In this document: positions 33,341 to 41,793 of the stretch, one piece after another
Numbering within the stretch: the stretch's first letter is position 1
How the letters are laid out: each line of letters opens with the position of its first letter
Source: DATJPR01 sp035506295
GTDB lineage: Bacteria; Bacteroidota; Ignavibacteria; UBA10030; UBA6906
Length of the DNA: 43,979 nt
Direction: 5' to 3'
Assembly (NCBI GenBank): GCA_035506295.1
Contig: DATJPR010000177.1
Span: 1-43,979, forward strand
Translations under genes and position numbers: made by a program
The notes under the pieces: generated by a model
The model's database searches: none
What the model saw: only the letters and a program-made list of their open reading frames with translations
What the model was told of the DNA's origin: nothing

Positions 33341-34573
33341 ATGAGCATCGATTTCGCCGCTCGCATGCAGGTTCTCAAGGCGTCCGATATCCGCGAGATC
33401 CTGAAGATCACGCAGAACCGCGATATCATTTCCTTCGCGGGTGGCTTGCCCGCCCCCGAGCTTTTTCCCATCGAGCCTCTTGCCGACCTTGCGGCAAGGA
33501 TCCTCCGGGAGCAGGGGACGATCGCGTTGCAGTATTCGCCATCGGAGGGCTTCCCTCCTCTACGCAAGAAAATCGCGGATCGGATGAATAGCGTCTGGAA
33601 AACATCGCTCGCTCCCGACGAGATTCTGATTACCACCGGTTCGCAGCAAGGGCTCGATCTCACAGGGAAACTGTTCCTCGATGAAGGGGATGCGATACTC
33701 TGCGAGAGCCCGAGCTATCTTGGCGCGATCATGTCGTTCAACGCCTTCGGCCCGCGGTGGGTTGAAGTCCCGACGGACGACGACGGAATGCAGATCGGCG
33801 CCGTCGAAGAGGCGTTGCGCACGGACGCCCGGGTGAAGTTCATCTATACCATCCCGAGCTTCCAGAACCCGTCAGGTCGAACCTGGTCAATGGAGCGGCG
33901 GCGGGAGCTGGTGCGCCTTGCCGGGCGCTATGGCGTCCCGATTATTGAAGACAACCCGTACGGTGAGCTGTGCTTCGATGGAGAAACGCCGGGAATGATG
34001 CAGGCGATGGATGAGAAAGGGCTCGTCATATCGCTCGGCACATTTTCGAAAATCTTCTGCCCCGGCCTCCGGGTCGCCTGGATCGCCGCGAAACGGGAGA
34101 TCATCAGCAAGTACGTGATCCTTAAGCAGGGTGCCGACCTTCATTCGTCGACCTTTGATCAAATGCTGACAGATGCGTATCTTGCAACGCACGATCTGGA
34201 TCAGGATCTCGTCGCGAAACGACGCGTCTACAAGGAACGGCGGAATGCGATGGTGCGGGCGCTTGAGCGCGAAGTACCCCCGGGTGTGACCTTCACGAGA
34301 CCGCGGGGAGGGCTCTTCCTCTGGGTGGTGATGCCCCGGGAAATCGATGCCCGCGACCTTCTGCACCGATGCCTCGAGCGGGGAGTAGCATTCGTCCCGG
34401 GCGCCACGTTCTTTCCGTTTGCAGAAAAGAAGAACACCATGCGCCTCAACTACTCCAACATGCCGATCGATCGGATTGAGGAAGGTGTGCGTCGTCTGGC
34501 GGCGGAAATGAAGGCGATGATGCTGGACACGGCGGGAGTGAGCGTCGCGTCCCATCTGACGCAGCCGGCCTGA
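33341..34573 (+). CDS. PLP-dependent aminotransferase (2-aminoadipate/LysN-like)
   Basis: A 410-residue fold-type I aminotransferase with TTGSQQGLDLTGKLF, PSFQNPSGRTWS, the aspartate region IEDNPYGELCF and the PLP lysine K237 in GTFSKIFCPGLRVAWIAAK, plus R in the C-terminal NTMRLNYSNM that binds the substrate carboxylate. Such enzymes act on 2-aminoadipate, branched-chain or aromatic amino acids; the exact substrate is not readable. GGAGCG lies ahead of the ATG. It follows the MocR gene and probably is its target. Confidence 0.88.
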   Translation: MSIDFAARMQVLKASDIREILKITQNRDIISFAGGLPAPELFPIEPLADLAARILREQGTIALQYSPSEGFPPLRKKIADRMNSVWKTSLAPDEILITTGSQQGLDLTGKLFLDEGDAILCESPSYLGAIMSFNAFGPRWVEVPTDDDGMQIGAVEEALRTDARVKFIYTIPSFQNPSGRTWSMERRRELVRLAGRYGVPIIEDNPYGELCFDGETPGMMQAMDEKGLVISLGTFSKIFCPGLRVAWIAAKREIISKYVILKQGADLHSSTFDQMLTDAYLATHDLDQDLVAKRRVYKERRNAMVRALEREVPPGVTFTRPRGGLFLWVVMPREIDARDLLHRCLERGVAFVPGATFFPFAEKKNTMRLNYSNMPIDRIEEGVRRLAAEMKAMMLDTAGVSVASHLTQPA

Positions 34574-34611
34574 AACCGGCGGCATGGGCAACGAACGAGC
34601 GAAGAGGCGGG

Positions 34612-35895
34612 ATGCATCGAACGGCCGAGGAGGAGCGTCAAGACCCGTATGCAGCACTGCGCTATCCTGAATTCCGGAATTTCACGATCGCGGCTTTCCT
34701 CTTCACCGTCGCCCTGCTGATCCAGGAAGTGGTCCTGGGCTACGAGCTGTATACCATCACGAAAGACCCGCTTGCGCTCGGCCTGACCGGTCTTGCGCAA
34801 GCGGTGCCGTTTATCAGCCTCTCGCTGTATGGCGGTCATCTCGCTGATCGGCTCAGCAAGCGAAAAATCATTCTCCGTGGAGTCGGAGTCATCGCCGCTG
34901 GTTCGACGGGGCTCGTCGTCGTGGCCTATGGGACCGCCGCATCGGCAATCTCTCCCGCCGTGCTTATCGGTGTGATCTACGGCTCGGTGTTTCTCATCGG
35001 CCTCAGCCGTGCGTTCCAGTCTCCTGCCGCGTCATCCCTCCGCTCGTTTCTTGTGCCGGTGCACGTCTTCGAAAATGCGGCGACGTGGAGCAGCTCGTCG
35101 TTTCAGGTCGGTGCCATCATTGGACCGGCAATCGGCGGGTTCCTGTATGCTGCGGTCGGGTTCGCGCCGACGCTCATCATCGTCGTCGGCCTGATGGTCG
35201 TCTCCTGGTCCCTCTTCGCGCGCGTGGCCGAGCACCGAACGCTCGACGTGCGGCCAGCCACCGAGCTTCTTCTCAGCGTGAAGGAGGGGATCAGGTTCGT
35301 CTGGCACACCAAGATCATCCTCTATGCGATCTCCCTCGATCTTTTCTCCGTGCTGTTTGGAGGAGTCGTGGCAATTCTGCCGATCTACGCGCAGGACATT
35401 CTGAAGGTGGGATCCGAAGGACTCGGGATTCTTCGCGCGGCAGGATCAGTCGGCGCGGTGGCGACCATCCTGGTCCTCCAGCGAGTCTCGCCGATGCGCC
35501 ACGCGTGGCGGAACCTGTTGATCGCGGTGAACGGCTTCGGTGCGACGATCATCGTTTTCGCGCTCTCACACTCCATGGTCCTCTCCATTGTGGCGCTGAC
35601 ACTCAGCGGGGCGTTCGACAGCATCAGCGTCGTGATCCGTCAAACGCTTCTGCAGCTCCAAACGCCAGATGAGATGCGCGGGCGCGTCATGGCCGTCAAC
35701 GGCATCTTTATTTCTTCGTCAAATGAGCTGGGCGCGTTTGAGTCGGGATCGACTGCGCGCCTCATGGGCGTGGTGCCCTCGGCAGTGTTCGGCGGGATCA
35801 TGACGCTGATCATCGTCTGGTGGGTGCGCCTGAAGACATCGCATTTTCTGAACGTCCGACTCGACGTGCGGAGAACGGACGTTCCGACGTCGTAA
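34612..35895 (+). CDS. MFS exporter (EntS/MFS_3-like)
   Basis: 427 residues, 12 predicted membrane helices. The start (RYPEFRNFTIAAFLFTVALLIQEVVLGYELYTITKDPLALGLTGLAQAVP) and the loop GGHLADRLSKRKI are those of the MFS_3 group of siderophore and drug exporters; RMRGRVMAVNGIFISSSNELGAFESG-like sequence follows in the second half. GAGGCGGG precedes the ATG. It is 38 bases after the aminotransferase and may be part of the MocR unit. Substrate unknown. Confidence 0.85.
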   Translation: MHRTAEEERQDPYAALRYPEFRNFTIAAFLFTVALLIQEVVLGYELYTITKDPLALGLTGLAQAVPFISLSLYGGHLADRLSKRKIILRGVGVIAAGSTGLVVVAYGTAASAISPAVLIGVIYGSVFLIGLSRAFQSPAASSLRSFLVPVHVFENAATWSSSSFQVGAIIGPAIGGFLYAAVGFAPTLIIVVGLMVVSWSLFARVAEHRTLDVRPATELLLSVKEGIRFVWHTKIILYAISLDLFSVLFGGVVAILPIYAQDILKVGSEGLGILRAAGSVGAVATILVLQRVSPMRHAWRNLLIAVNGFGATIIVFALSHSMVLSIVALTLSGAFDSISVVIRQTLLQLQTPDEMRGRVMAVNGIFISSSNELGAFESGSTARLMGVVPSAVFGGIMTLIIVWWVRLKTSHFLNVRLDVRRTDVPTS

Positions 35896-35906
35896 CACCG
35901 GGCGTG

Positions 35907-36731
35907 TCAACCGATGCGCAGGGAGGTCATGGAGAGCGAGCCCATGATCACACGGTCGTTAAAGAAACGGATCTCTTCCGCCGGCCGCTTGAGTGCGAGA
36001 ATGTAGAGAAGGGGAAGGTAGTGATCGGGCGTCGGGACCGCAAGCGCGGCACCTCGACCGTAGGAACGATAGTCGATCAGGGTCTGGTGATCGTTCTTGA
36101 TGATCGCGTCTTTGAACTTCTCGTTCATCTCCTGCGCCCAATCGAACGCTCCGTCGGGGTTCGCCCAGTCCAGCAGACGAAGGTTGTGCACGATGTCCCC
36201 GCTCCCGATGATGAGGACCCCCTTCGAGCGAAGCCGTGTCAGTTCCTGTCCGAGCGCGTAGTGCCACGCGGCAGGTTTTGTCATGTCGAGACTCAATTGC
36301 ACGACGGGAACGTCGGCGCGCGGATACATGGCCTTCAGGACGCTCCAACACCCGTGGTCGAATCCCCAGGAAGAATCCAGCGTGACCGCCGTGGTCCGGA
36401 CCAGATGTTGCGTCTCTTTCGCGAGCCCCGGATGGCCGGGTGCAGGGTACTCCACCGCGAAGAGCTCGTCAGGAAAGCCGTAGAAGTCGTGAACGGTTTG
36501 CGGTCGTTCCGTCCCGGTCACCTGCGATCCTTCCGTCATCCAGTGGGCGGACACGCAGAGCACGGCTGCGGGAGACGGGAGTTCTTCGGCCATCGCCTGC
36601 CAACCGCGGGAGAATTCGTTCTCCTCGATGGCGTTCATCGGATTGCCATGACCCACGAAGAGCAGCGGGGAGACCTCGTGCCTGGTTGGAAGCTCCTCCG
36701 AAAAGTTTCGTAGAGCGTGAAGATCGTCCAT
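35907..36731 (-). CDS. ygiD: 4,5-DOPA dioxygenase extradiol-like protein (LigB family)
   Basis: 274 residues, LigB/YgiD family. The metal-binding residues are visible: H28 in FVGHGNPMNAI, H63 in SAHW, and the FDHGCW and GSGDIVHNLR segments. YgiD of E. coli opens the DOPA ring; in most hosts the natural substrate is unknown. Convergent with the exporter gene, with only 11 bases between the stops. Confidence 0.9.
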   Translation of the reverse strand: MDDLHALRNFSEELPTRHEVSPLLFVGHGNPMNAIEENEFSRGWQAMAEELPSPAAVLCVSAHWMTEGSQVTGTERPQTVHDFYGFPDELFAVEYPAPGHPGLAKETQHLVRTTAVTLDSSWGFDHGCWSVLKAMYPRADVPVVQLSLDMTKPAAWHYALGQELTRLRSKGVLIIGSGDIVHNLRLLDWANPDGAFDWAQEMNEKFKDAIIKNDHQTLIDYRSYGRGAALAVPTPDHYLPLLYILALKRPAEEIRFFNDRVIMGSLSMTSLRIG

Positions 36732-36750
36732 CGTTTGTCCGAGAGTCTAT

Positions 36751-37023
36751 TCAGTCACCAACATTCTTCTTGAGCCAGCGATTCGCCTCGGCCGGGCCGC
36801 GTCCGAACCACCCCGGTGCAAGCGTGAGCACATAGACGATGTCGTTGTCGCCCAGGAAGTGCTTCACGCGCTTGTAGATCGATTCCGCCGAATCGGAGGT
36901 TTCGACCGCGAAGCATGTCTCGGTGAGTTCGACGGTTGACGAGAGCTTCTTCAGCTCGTCCTGGATGTCAAATCGGGTTCTCTCGGGCCGCTCGAGTTCG
37001 ATGCTGACAAGATAGCTCGCCAT
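36751..37023 (-). CDS. Cas2/SinR-like small ferredoxin-fold protein
   Basis: A 90-residue protein from the ATG at 37023, which follows GGAG. MASYLVSIELERPERT, a helical stretch, ETCFAVETSDSAESIYKRVKHFLGDNDIVYVLTLAPGWFGRGPAEANRWLKK fit the pattern of the SinR-like/Cas2-like family (YLVSYDL..., ...T...IYDRLK..L...D.L.V...). There are no cas genes and no CRISPR array in the window, so it is not an adaptation module here. A toxin-like or nuclease role is not shown. Confidence 0.5.
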   Translation of the reverse strand: MASYLVSIELERPERTRFDIQDELKKLSSTVELTETCFAVETSDSAESIYKRVKHFLGDNDIVYVLTLAPGWFGRGPAEANRWLKKNVGD

Positions 37024-37230
37024 GGATACTCCGGATTGTTGGTGACTGTGGGAATACGTCATAATGTACGATTCTCGCGGGGATATTGCCAAACAGAGGA
37101 TTCATGAGCACGGCAGCCTTGATAAATCTTGAAGAGTTTTGTACGATGCATGGAGCATCGACGGTCGTACGCCGCGCTTTCGTCCCGCCCGGCTTGTTCA
37201 GCCCTTTGACAATCTTGCCTGTTCATCGCC

Positions 37231-37770
37231 ATGAGAGTCACCAAACGTCTCATCCTCCGGCCCGCAACGGCTGCGCTCCTTGAAGCGGAGATCGCATCGC
37301 TCGAGGCGTTCGCCGCGATGCTCGGAGTAACGGTACCGGAGGGTTGGCCGCCGGGCGAGTATGACCGCGAGGCGCAGCAGTTCTTTCTTGAGCGACTGCA
37401 GTCGGCGACAGCGGAGGAGTCCGGATGGTACAGTTGGTATGCGATCTACAACGGCACCGGGACCGCTGCCCAAACGCTGGTCGGCGCAGCGGGATTTCTC
37501 GGTCCGCCGGATCACCGCGGAATCGTCGAGATCGGATTCTCCCTGCATCCGGAATGGCGAGGCCGTGGTCTGGCAGTGGAAATGGTCGGTGAACTCGTCG
37601 CCTTTGCGTTTGAACATGAACAGGTGCAGGCCATCATCGCCAACACGAGCAGAGAGAATCTCGCTTCGTGCAACGTCCTGAGACGCCTTGGATTTGCCGA
37701 TGCGCAATCGGACCCGGCGCGCGAGGAGATGCGGTTTATCCTCACACGCGCAGCGGACGCGGCCGGATAA
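37231..37770 (+). CDS. GNAT acetyltransferase (RimJ/RimL type)
   Basis: 179 residues. TKRLILRPAT at the start, VEIGFSLHPEWRGRGLAVEMVGELVAFAF (acetyl-CoA binding loop RGRGLA) and NLASCNVLRRLGF near the end are RimJ/RimL-type marks. It would acetylate a protein N-terminus or a small amine. The gap 37024-37230 ahead of it shows only a weak hairpin near 37140-37170. Confidence 0.85.
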   Translation: MRVTKRLILRPATAALLEAEIASLEAFAAMLGVTVPEGWPPGEYDREAQQFFLERLQSATAEESGWYSWYAIYNGTGTAAQTLVGAAGFLGPPDHRGIVEIGFSLHPEWRGRGLAVEMVGELVAFAFEHEQVQAIIANTSRENLASCNVLRRLGFADAQSDPAREEMRFILTRAADAAG

Positions 37771-37793
37771 GTCAACGAGAAAGGACCCTCTTC

Positions 37794-38141
37794 ATGCGTG
37801 ACATTTCCGTGAATCCTGATCTGGTAGCCTTTTGCGGTCTCTACTGTGGCGCGTGCAAGTCTTACCTCAACGAGAAATGCCAGGGATGTCATGAGAACAC
37901 CAAGGCATCATGGTGCACGGTGCGCACCTGCTGTCGCGAAAAGAACATCAGTTCGTGCGCCGAATGTGCTGAGTATCCAGACGTGAAAGCTTGCAAGAAA
38001 TTCAACAATGCATTTTCCAGGATCTTCGGGGTCCTCTTCAACTCTGATCGCGCCGCCTGTATTCAGCAGATCAAGACCGTGGGCCTTCAGGACCACGCCG
38101 ATCTCATGACCAAGCGTAAAGCTCATACCATCAAACGATAG
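37794..38141 (+). CDS. DUF3795 cysteine-rich protein
   Basis: 115 residues with eleven Cys in the first 67, in the DUF3795 arrangement (VAFCGLYCGACKSYLNEKCQGC, WCTVRTCCREK, SCAECAEYPDVKACKKF). A metal-binding cytoplasmic protein is likely; no member has a settled function. The start at 37794 follows AAGGA; the longer frame from 37668 overlaps the GNAT gene. Confidence 0.85.
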   Translation: MRDISVNPDLVAFCGLYCGACKSYLNEKCQGCHENTKASWCTVRTCCREKNISSCAECAEYPDVKACKKFNNAFSRIFGVLFNSDRAACIQQIKTVGLQDHADLMTKRKAHTIKR

Positions 38142-38169
38142 CTGTCCGCGAAGGAAAGCTCGAAGTTCC

Positions 38170-39093
38170 ATGGATATTCTCGACGCCATCGGAAATACTT
38201 CTCTAGTTCAATTGCGCAAGGTTGTTCCCCGCGGTTGCGGCAACGTCTTCGCAAAGCTCGAGTGGGAGAACCCCACCGGGAGCCTCAAAGACCGAATGGC
38301 GAGGACGGTCATTCTGGAAGGCGAGAAACGCGGGCAGTTGCGACCGGGCGACACGGTGATCGAGTACACGGGCGGCAGTACAGGCACCTCTCTCGCATTG
38401 GTGTGCGCGGCGAAAGGGTATCCCATCCGGATTGTCACGTCCGATGCCTTCAGCCAGGAGAAACGCGATCACATGTCGGCCCTCGGTGCGGACCTGACGC
38501 TGGTGCCGAGCAAAGGCGGACACACGACAAAGGAACTGATTTTGGAGATGATCGAGACCGCCAGAAAGCTGAGCGAACAGCCGCGTGCGTTCTGGACGGA
38601 TCAGCTCAACAATCGCGATAGCGTTGCCGGTTACTACGCTCTCGGGGAAGAAATCTGGGCGCAAACGCACGGGGAGATCGACGCGTTCGTTCACGCCGTC
38701 GGAACCGCGGCCTCTCTGCGCGGCGTGGCCACGATTCTTAAACGGCACAACCCGGGAATCAAAATCATCGCCGTCGAACCGGCGGAGTCCTCCGTGTTGC
38801 GTGGCGGTCAGGCAGCGCCTCACGATATCGAAGGTGTCGGCATTGGCTTCACGCCGCCTCTCTGGGATCCTTCGCTTGTCGACGAAATCGTCGGTGTCGG
38901 ATCTCACGATGCGAAGGCGATGGCCGGGCGGATCGCGCGTGAGGAGGCGCTCTTTGCCGGCACTTCCTCCGGGGCGAACGTCATCGCGGCAATCGAGATT
39001 GGGTCGCGCCTTGGAGAGAAAGCCAACATTGTGACGCTTATGGTCGACTCCGGGCTGAAATATCTCAGCACCGATGTTTATCGATCTCCCTAG
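38170..39093 (+). CDS. Cysteine synthase family enzyme (CysK/CysM)
   Basis: 307 residues, fold-type II PLP enzyme. K40 in NPTGSLKDRMA is the PLP lysine; EYTGGSTGTSLA is the phosphate- and substrate-binding loop; EEALFAGTSSGAN closes the active site. The family makes cysteine from O-acetylserine and sulfide, or cystathionine-type products. The TGGSTGTS loop (rather than TSGNTG) suggests a CysK-related enzyme with a shifted substrate. Which one is not decided. Confidence 0.85.
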   Translation: MDILDAIGNTSLVQLRKVVPRGCGNVFAKLEWENPTGSLKDRMARTVILEGEKRGQLRPGDTVIEYTGGSTGTSLALVCAAKGYPIRIVTSDAFSQEKRDHMSALGADLTLVPSKGGHTTKELILEMIETARKLSEQPRAFWTDQLNNRDSVAGYYALGEEIWAQTHGEIDAFVHAVGTAASLRGVATILKRHNPGIKIIAVEPAESSVLRGGQAAPHDIEGVGIGFTPPLWDPSLVDEIVGVGSHDAKAMAGRIAREEALFAGTSSGANVIAAIEIGSRLGEKANIVTLMVDSGLKYLSTDVYRSP

Positions 39094-39098
39094 CGATC

Positions 39099-39584
39099 GT
39101 GTCTTCATCGGCTGACATACGCGAGGCGCTAACGCCCGAGCTCGTGAAGATCGCACAGTCGCTTTTCCGTGAGTATGCGGACTCAATCGGCGTCGATCTC
39201 GCCTTTCAGGATTTCGCTCGAGAGCTGGAAGAGTTGCCGGGGAAATATGCCCCGTTGTCGGGAGGGCTGTTCATGGCGTTCGTCGACAATATTCCGGCGG
39301 GGTGTGTTGCTCTCCGCGGGCTGGCGCCGCCGGGGATTGCAGAATTGAAAAGACTCTACGTACGGCCGCAAGCCCGGGGGTTGGGGCTGGGTCGGTTGCT
39401 CACGGAAACCGCTGTTCAACGGGCACTGAAGGCGGGTTACCGTACCATTCGCCTGGACACCCTGTCGACCATGGTGAGTGCGCGTCAACTCTACCAACGA
39501 ATGGGATTCAAAGAAATCCCCGCCTACACCTTCAATCCGATCCCTGGCGCAGTCTACATGGAACTCGATCTTGGGGCGAGGTAG
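39099..39584 (+). CDS. GNAT acetyltransferase
   Basis: 161 residues with the acetyl-CoA loop in LKRLYVRPQARGLGLGRLLTETAV and the C-terminal LYQRMGFKEIPAY. Start is GTG at 39099, six bases after the stop of the cysteine synthase gene, without a clear ribosome site; translation by coupling is plausible. Substrate unknown. Confidence 0.82.
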   Translation: MSSSADIREALTPELVKIAQSLFREYADSIGVDLAFQDFARELEELPGKYAPLSGGLFMAFVDNIPAGCVALRGLAPPGIAELKRLYVRPQARGLGLGRLLTETAVQRALKAGYRTIRLDTLSTMVSARQLYQRMGFKEIPAYTFNPIPGAVYMELDLGAR

Positions 39585-39590
39585 TCAACT

Positions 39591-40067
39591 ATGGATAACC
39601 GTACTCTTCTGGCAAACCGCAACGTCATCGCATGGCTCCTGTTATTTGCCGCCCTTGCATTGCATGTCCTCGACGAAGCGGTAACCGGTTTTCTCCCGTT
39701 CTACAACCACTCCGTCCTGGTGGTAAGAGAGCGACTCGGATTTTTCCCTGCTCCAACCTTTTCGTTCGGGATATGGCTGGGAGGGCTGATCATCGGCATT
39801 CTCCTGGGATTCGGCGCGACCCCTTTGGTGCAGCGGGGCGGCAACGTCATCCGAAGGGTGGCAGTTCTTCTGAGTGCATTGATGATCGCCAATGCTCTTG
39901 GCCACCTTGTGGGCTCTCTCTACTTCCACCGGATCCTTCCCGGCGCCTATAGTTCACCGATTCTTCTTCTGACGGCTCTTGTTCTCCTCTTCTACGGTTT
40001 TCGGGGGAACTGGCAGCGCGCACAGACGCCACATGCCGTGTCGAACTCAACTGCCGCCACTGATTGA
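39591..40067 (+). CDS. HXXEE-like membrane protein
   Basis: 158 residues, four or five membrane helices. ALHVLDEAVTGF (H25, D28, E29) matches the eponymous motif of the HXXEE family with D in place of the first E, and ANALGHLVGSLYFHRILPGAYSSPILL is the family's second conserved block. Function of the family is unknown. Six bases after the GNAT stop. Confidence 0.7.
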   Translation: MDNRTLLANRNVIAWLLLFAALALHVLDEAVTGFLPFYNHSVLVVRERLGFFPAPTFSFGIWLGGLIIGILLGFGATPLVQRGGNVIRRVAVLLSALMIANALGHLVGSLYFHRILPGAYSSPILLLTALVLLFYGFRGNWQRAQTPHAVSNSTAATD

Positions 40068-40141
40068 CTCATTCAATGAGCAGGTACGCGTCCTGTCATC
40101 TATCCTCAGCACACATTGTCTTGAACCAAGGAGGTCTACTC

Positions 40142-40603
40142 ATGAACGTTCTGGGAATTGGACCCGTGCTGGCGATTGTGGGAGCGATTGGTCTTCTGGT
40201 GATTCTCGGTCTTGAGGCATTGCTCGGCGTATCTCTCGCCGTGCCGCCTGACGCGTTGAGCTATCTTCGGATTATCGGCGTCGTGCTAATCCTCACCGGA
40301 GTATTTCTGTGGGGTTCCTCCGCGAGATTGGTCATCCGGGCATTCGACGCTCATCGACTCGAAACGTCGGGTGTTTACCGAGTGACGCGGAACCCCTTGT
40401 ATGCCGCGTTCATCGTCTTTATCGTTCCAGGCCTCGCGTTCCTCGTCGGGAACCTCCTCCTTCTCCTGGTTTCCGTGTTCCTTTTTGTCGCCTTCAAGAT
40501 GATGATTAAGAAAGAGGAGGAGTATCTTCAGAAGGAATTCGGGGATGAATTCCGGACGTATGCAACGGAGGTGGCCCAGCTTATCCCGTTTGTGAAAGTC
40601 TAG
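40142..40603 (+). CDS. Isoprenylcysteine/phospholipid methyltransferase-like membrane protein
   Basis: 153 residues, four helices, with the PEMT/ICMT signature YRVTRNPLYAAFIVF and C-terminal KEEEYLQKEFGDEFRTYATEV, in which the Asn-Pro and Glu residues form the AdoMet site. The methyl acceptor in bacteria is mostly unknown. The start at 40142 follows AAGGAGG; a longer frame from 40064 is not needed. Confidence 0.82.
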   Translation: MNVLGIGPVLAIVGAIGLLVILGLEALLGVSLAVPPDALSYLRIIGVVLILTGVFLWGSSARLVIRAFDAHRLETSGVYRVTRNPLYAAFIVFIVPGLAFLVGNLLLLLVSVFLFVAFKMMIKKEEEYLQKEFGDEFRTYATEVAQLIPFVKV

Positions 40604-40604
40604 G

Positions 40605-41084
40605 ATGAAGGTCTCCAACATGGATTCTGCATTCGAGATACGGCCGGCATCGCCTGACGATGCCGATTCGCTCGCTGCGCTCGCCGGCGAGCTGGGGTAT
40701 CTCACAACGTCGACAGAAATGAAGGCAAGGCTGAAACGCACGATTGGCGATCAGACGCAGGGAGTTTTCGTCGCTCGGTTAACATCGGTGATTGGCTGGA
40801 TCCAGATTTCCGCCACCATGTCTTTGGAAAGCGGCTCCTCTGCCGAGATCCGCGGTCTCGTGGTGGCGGAAGCTTATCGCTCGCACGGAATTGGAAGCAA
40901 ACTCGTCGCAGCTGCGGAAGAGTGGGCGATGGTCCATGGATTTGCCCGCGTCCGTGTCCGCACGAATATCACCCGCGACAAGGCAGGTGCATTCTACAGG
41001 AAGCTGGGCTATCAGGCATCAAAACGCCAGGATGTTTTCGACAAGCTTCTTGAGGACTTTTTCCGACCAGCCGACGGAGGTTGA
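40605..41084 (+). CDS. GNAT acetyltransferase
   Basis: 159 residues with IRPASPDDADSLAALAGELGY-type start (EIRPASPDDADS), IRGLVVAEAYRSHGIGSKLVAAAEEWA (acetyl-CoA loop) and AGAFYRKLGYQASKRQDVF. The ATG at 40605 follows the preceding stop by one base; an ATG at 40620 is an equal choice. Third GNAT gene in 4 kb. Confidence 0.85.
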   Translation: MKVSNMDSAFEIRPASPDDADSLAALAGELGYLTTSTEMKARLKRTIGDQTQGVFVARLTSVIGWIQISATMSLESGSSAEIRGLVVAEAYRSHGIGSKLVAAAEEWAMVHGFARVRVRTNITRDKAGAFYRKLGYQASKRQDVFDKLLEDFFRPADGG

Positions 41085-41091
41085 TAAAGAC

Positions 41092-41757
41092 GTGGGATCC
41101 GGACGCATCGAGGCGATTTTCTGGGACAACGATGGAGTTCTTGTTGACACGGAGAGCTTGTATTTTCAGGCGACACGCGAAGTGCTCGCCCAGGCAGGAG
41201 TAGTACTCACGCAAGAACTCTTCGTCGAACTGTTCATGGTGCAGGGACGCGGGGCCTGGCACCTCGTGGACGGCGCAAAGTACGGACCGGAATCGGTCGC
41301 AAGGTTGCGCGACAAGCGGAATGCCCGGTATCTCGAACTCCTGACCGACAGTGCAAAAGTCATTGATGGAGTTGAAGAGGTCCTGGCGACCCTCTCGGGG
41401 GACTATCGCATGGGAATTGTCACCAGTTCGCACCGGGACCATTTTGAAGCGATCCATCGACGATCAGGTCTGCTGCGTTACTTTGCATTTGTGCTGACAC
41501 GAGAGGACTACGTCCATGCGAAACCGGATCCCGAGCCGTACCTGCTCGCCGTTCAGCGCTCGGGTTTGCCGAAAAGCGCGTGTATCGTCGTGGAGGACAC
41601 CGAACGTGGGCTTGCCGCCGCGACAGGAGCGGGGCTGCGATGCATCGTAATTCCGAACGCATTGACATCGAGCTGTACGTTTGAAGGAGCATGCAAGATT
41701 CTGAAGGATATCCGAACGCTGCCGTCGATTCTCGCCGACGGGCTGATGGTCGGATGA
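41092..41757 (+). CDS. HAD-superfamily phosphatase (beta-phosphoglucomutase-like)
   Basis: 221 residues. Motif I is FWDNDGVLVDTE, motif II VTSSH, motif III KPDPEPY with the lysine, motif IV VVEDTERGLAAATGAG. The cap sits after motif I (subfamily IA). The residue pair around the nucleophile (DND) is that of sugar-phosphate phosphatases and phosphoglucomutases. The start is GTG at 41092 with GGAGG about 11 bases ahead; the longer frame overlaps the GNAT gene. Confidence 0.85.
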   Translation: MGSGRIEAIFWDNDGVLVDTESLYFQATREVLAQAGVVLTQELFVELFMVQGRGAWHLVDGAKYGPESVARLRDKRNARYLELLTDSAKVIDGVEEVLATLSGDYRMGIVTSSHRDHFEAIHRRSGLLRYFAFVLTREDYVHAKPDPEPYLLAVQRSGLPKSACIVVEDTERGLAAATGAGLRCIVIPNALTSSCTFEGACKILKDIRTLPSILADGLMVG

Positions 41758-41793
41758 GGGAAAGAACAAACGCGGAAATCACCGGGAGGTTAC

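Noticed and set aside
36751..37023. CRISPR-Cas remnant suggested by the Cas2-like protein
   Set aside because: No direct-repeat array and no other cas gene were found anywhere in the window.
37140..37175. Hairpin GATGC/GCATC within GTACGA/TCGTAC in the gap before the GNAT gene
   Set aside because: Arms are short and not continuous and no gene end lies next to it; chance is a sufficient explanation.
38203..39186. Minus-strand frame of 327 codons opposite the cysteine synthase gene
   Set aside because: Shadow frame; the plus-strand product has all PLP-site motifs.
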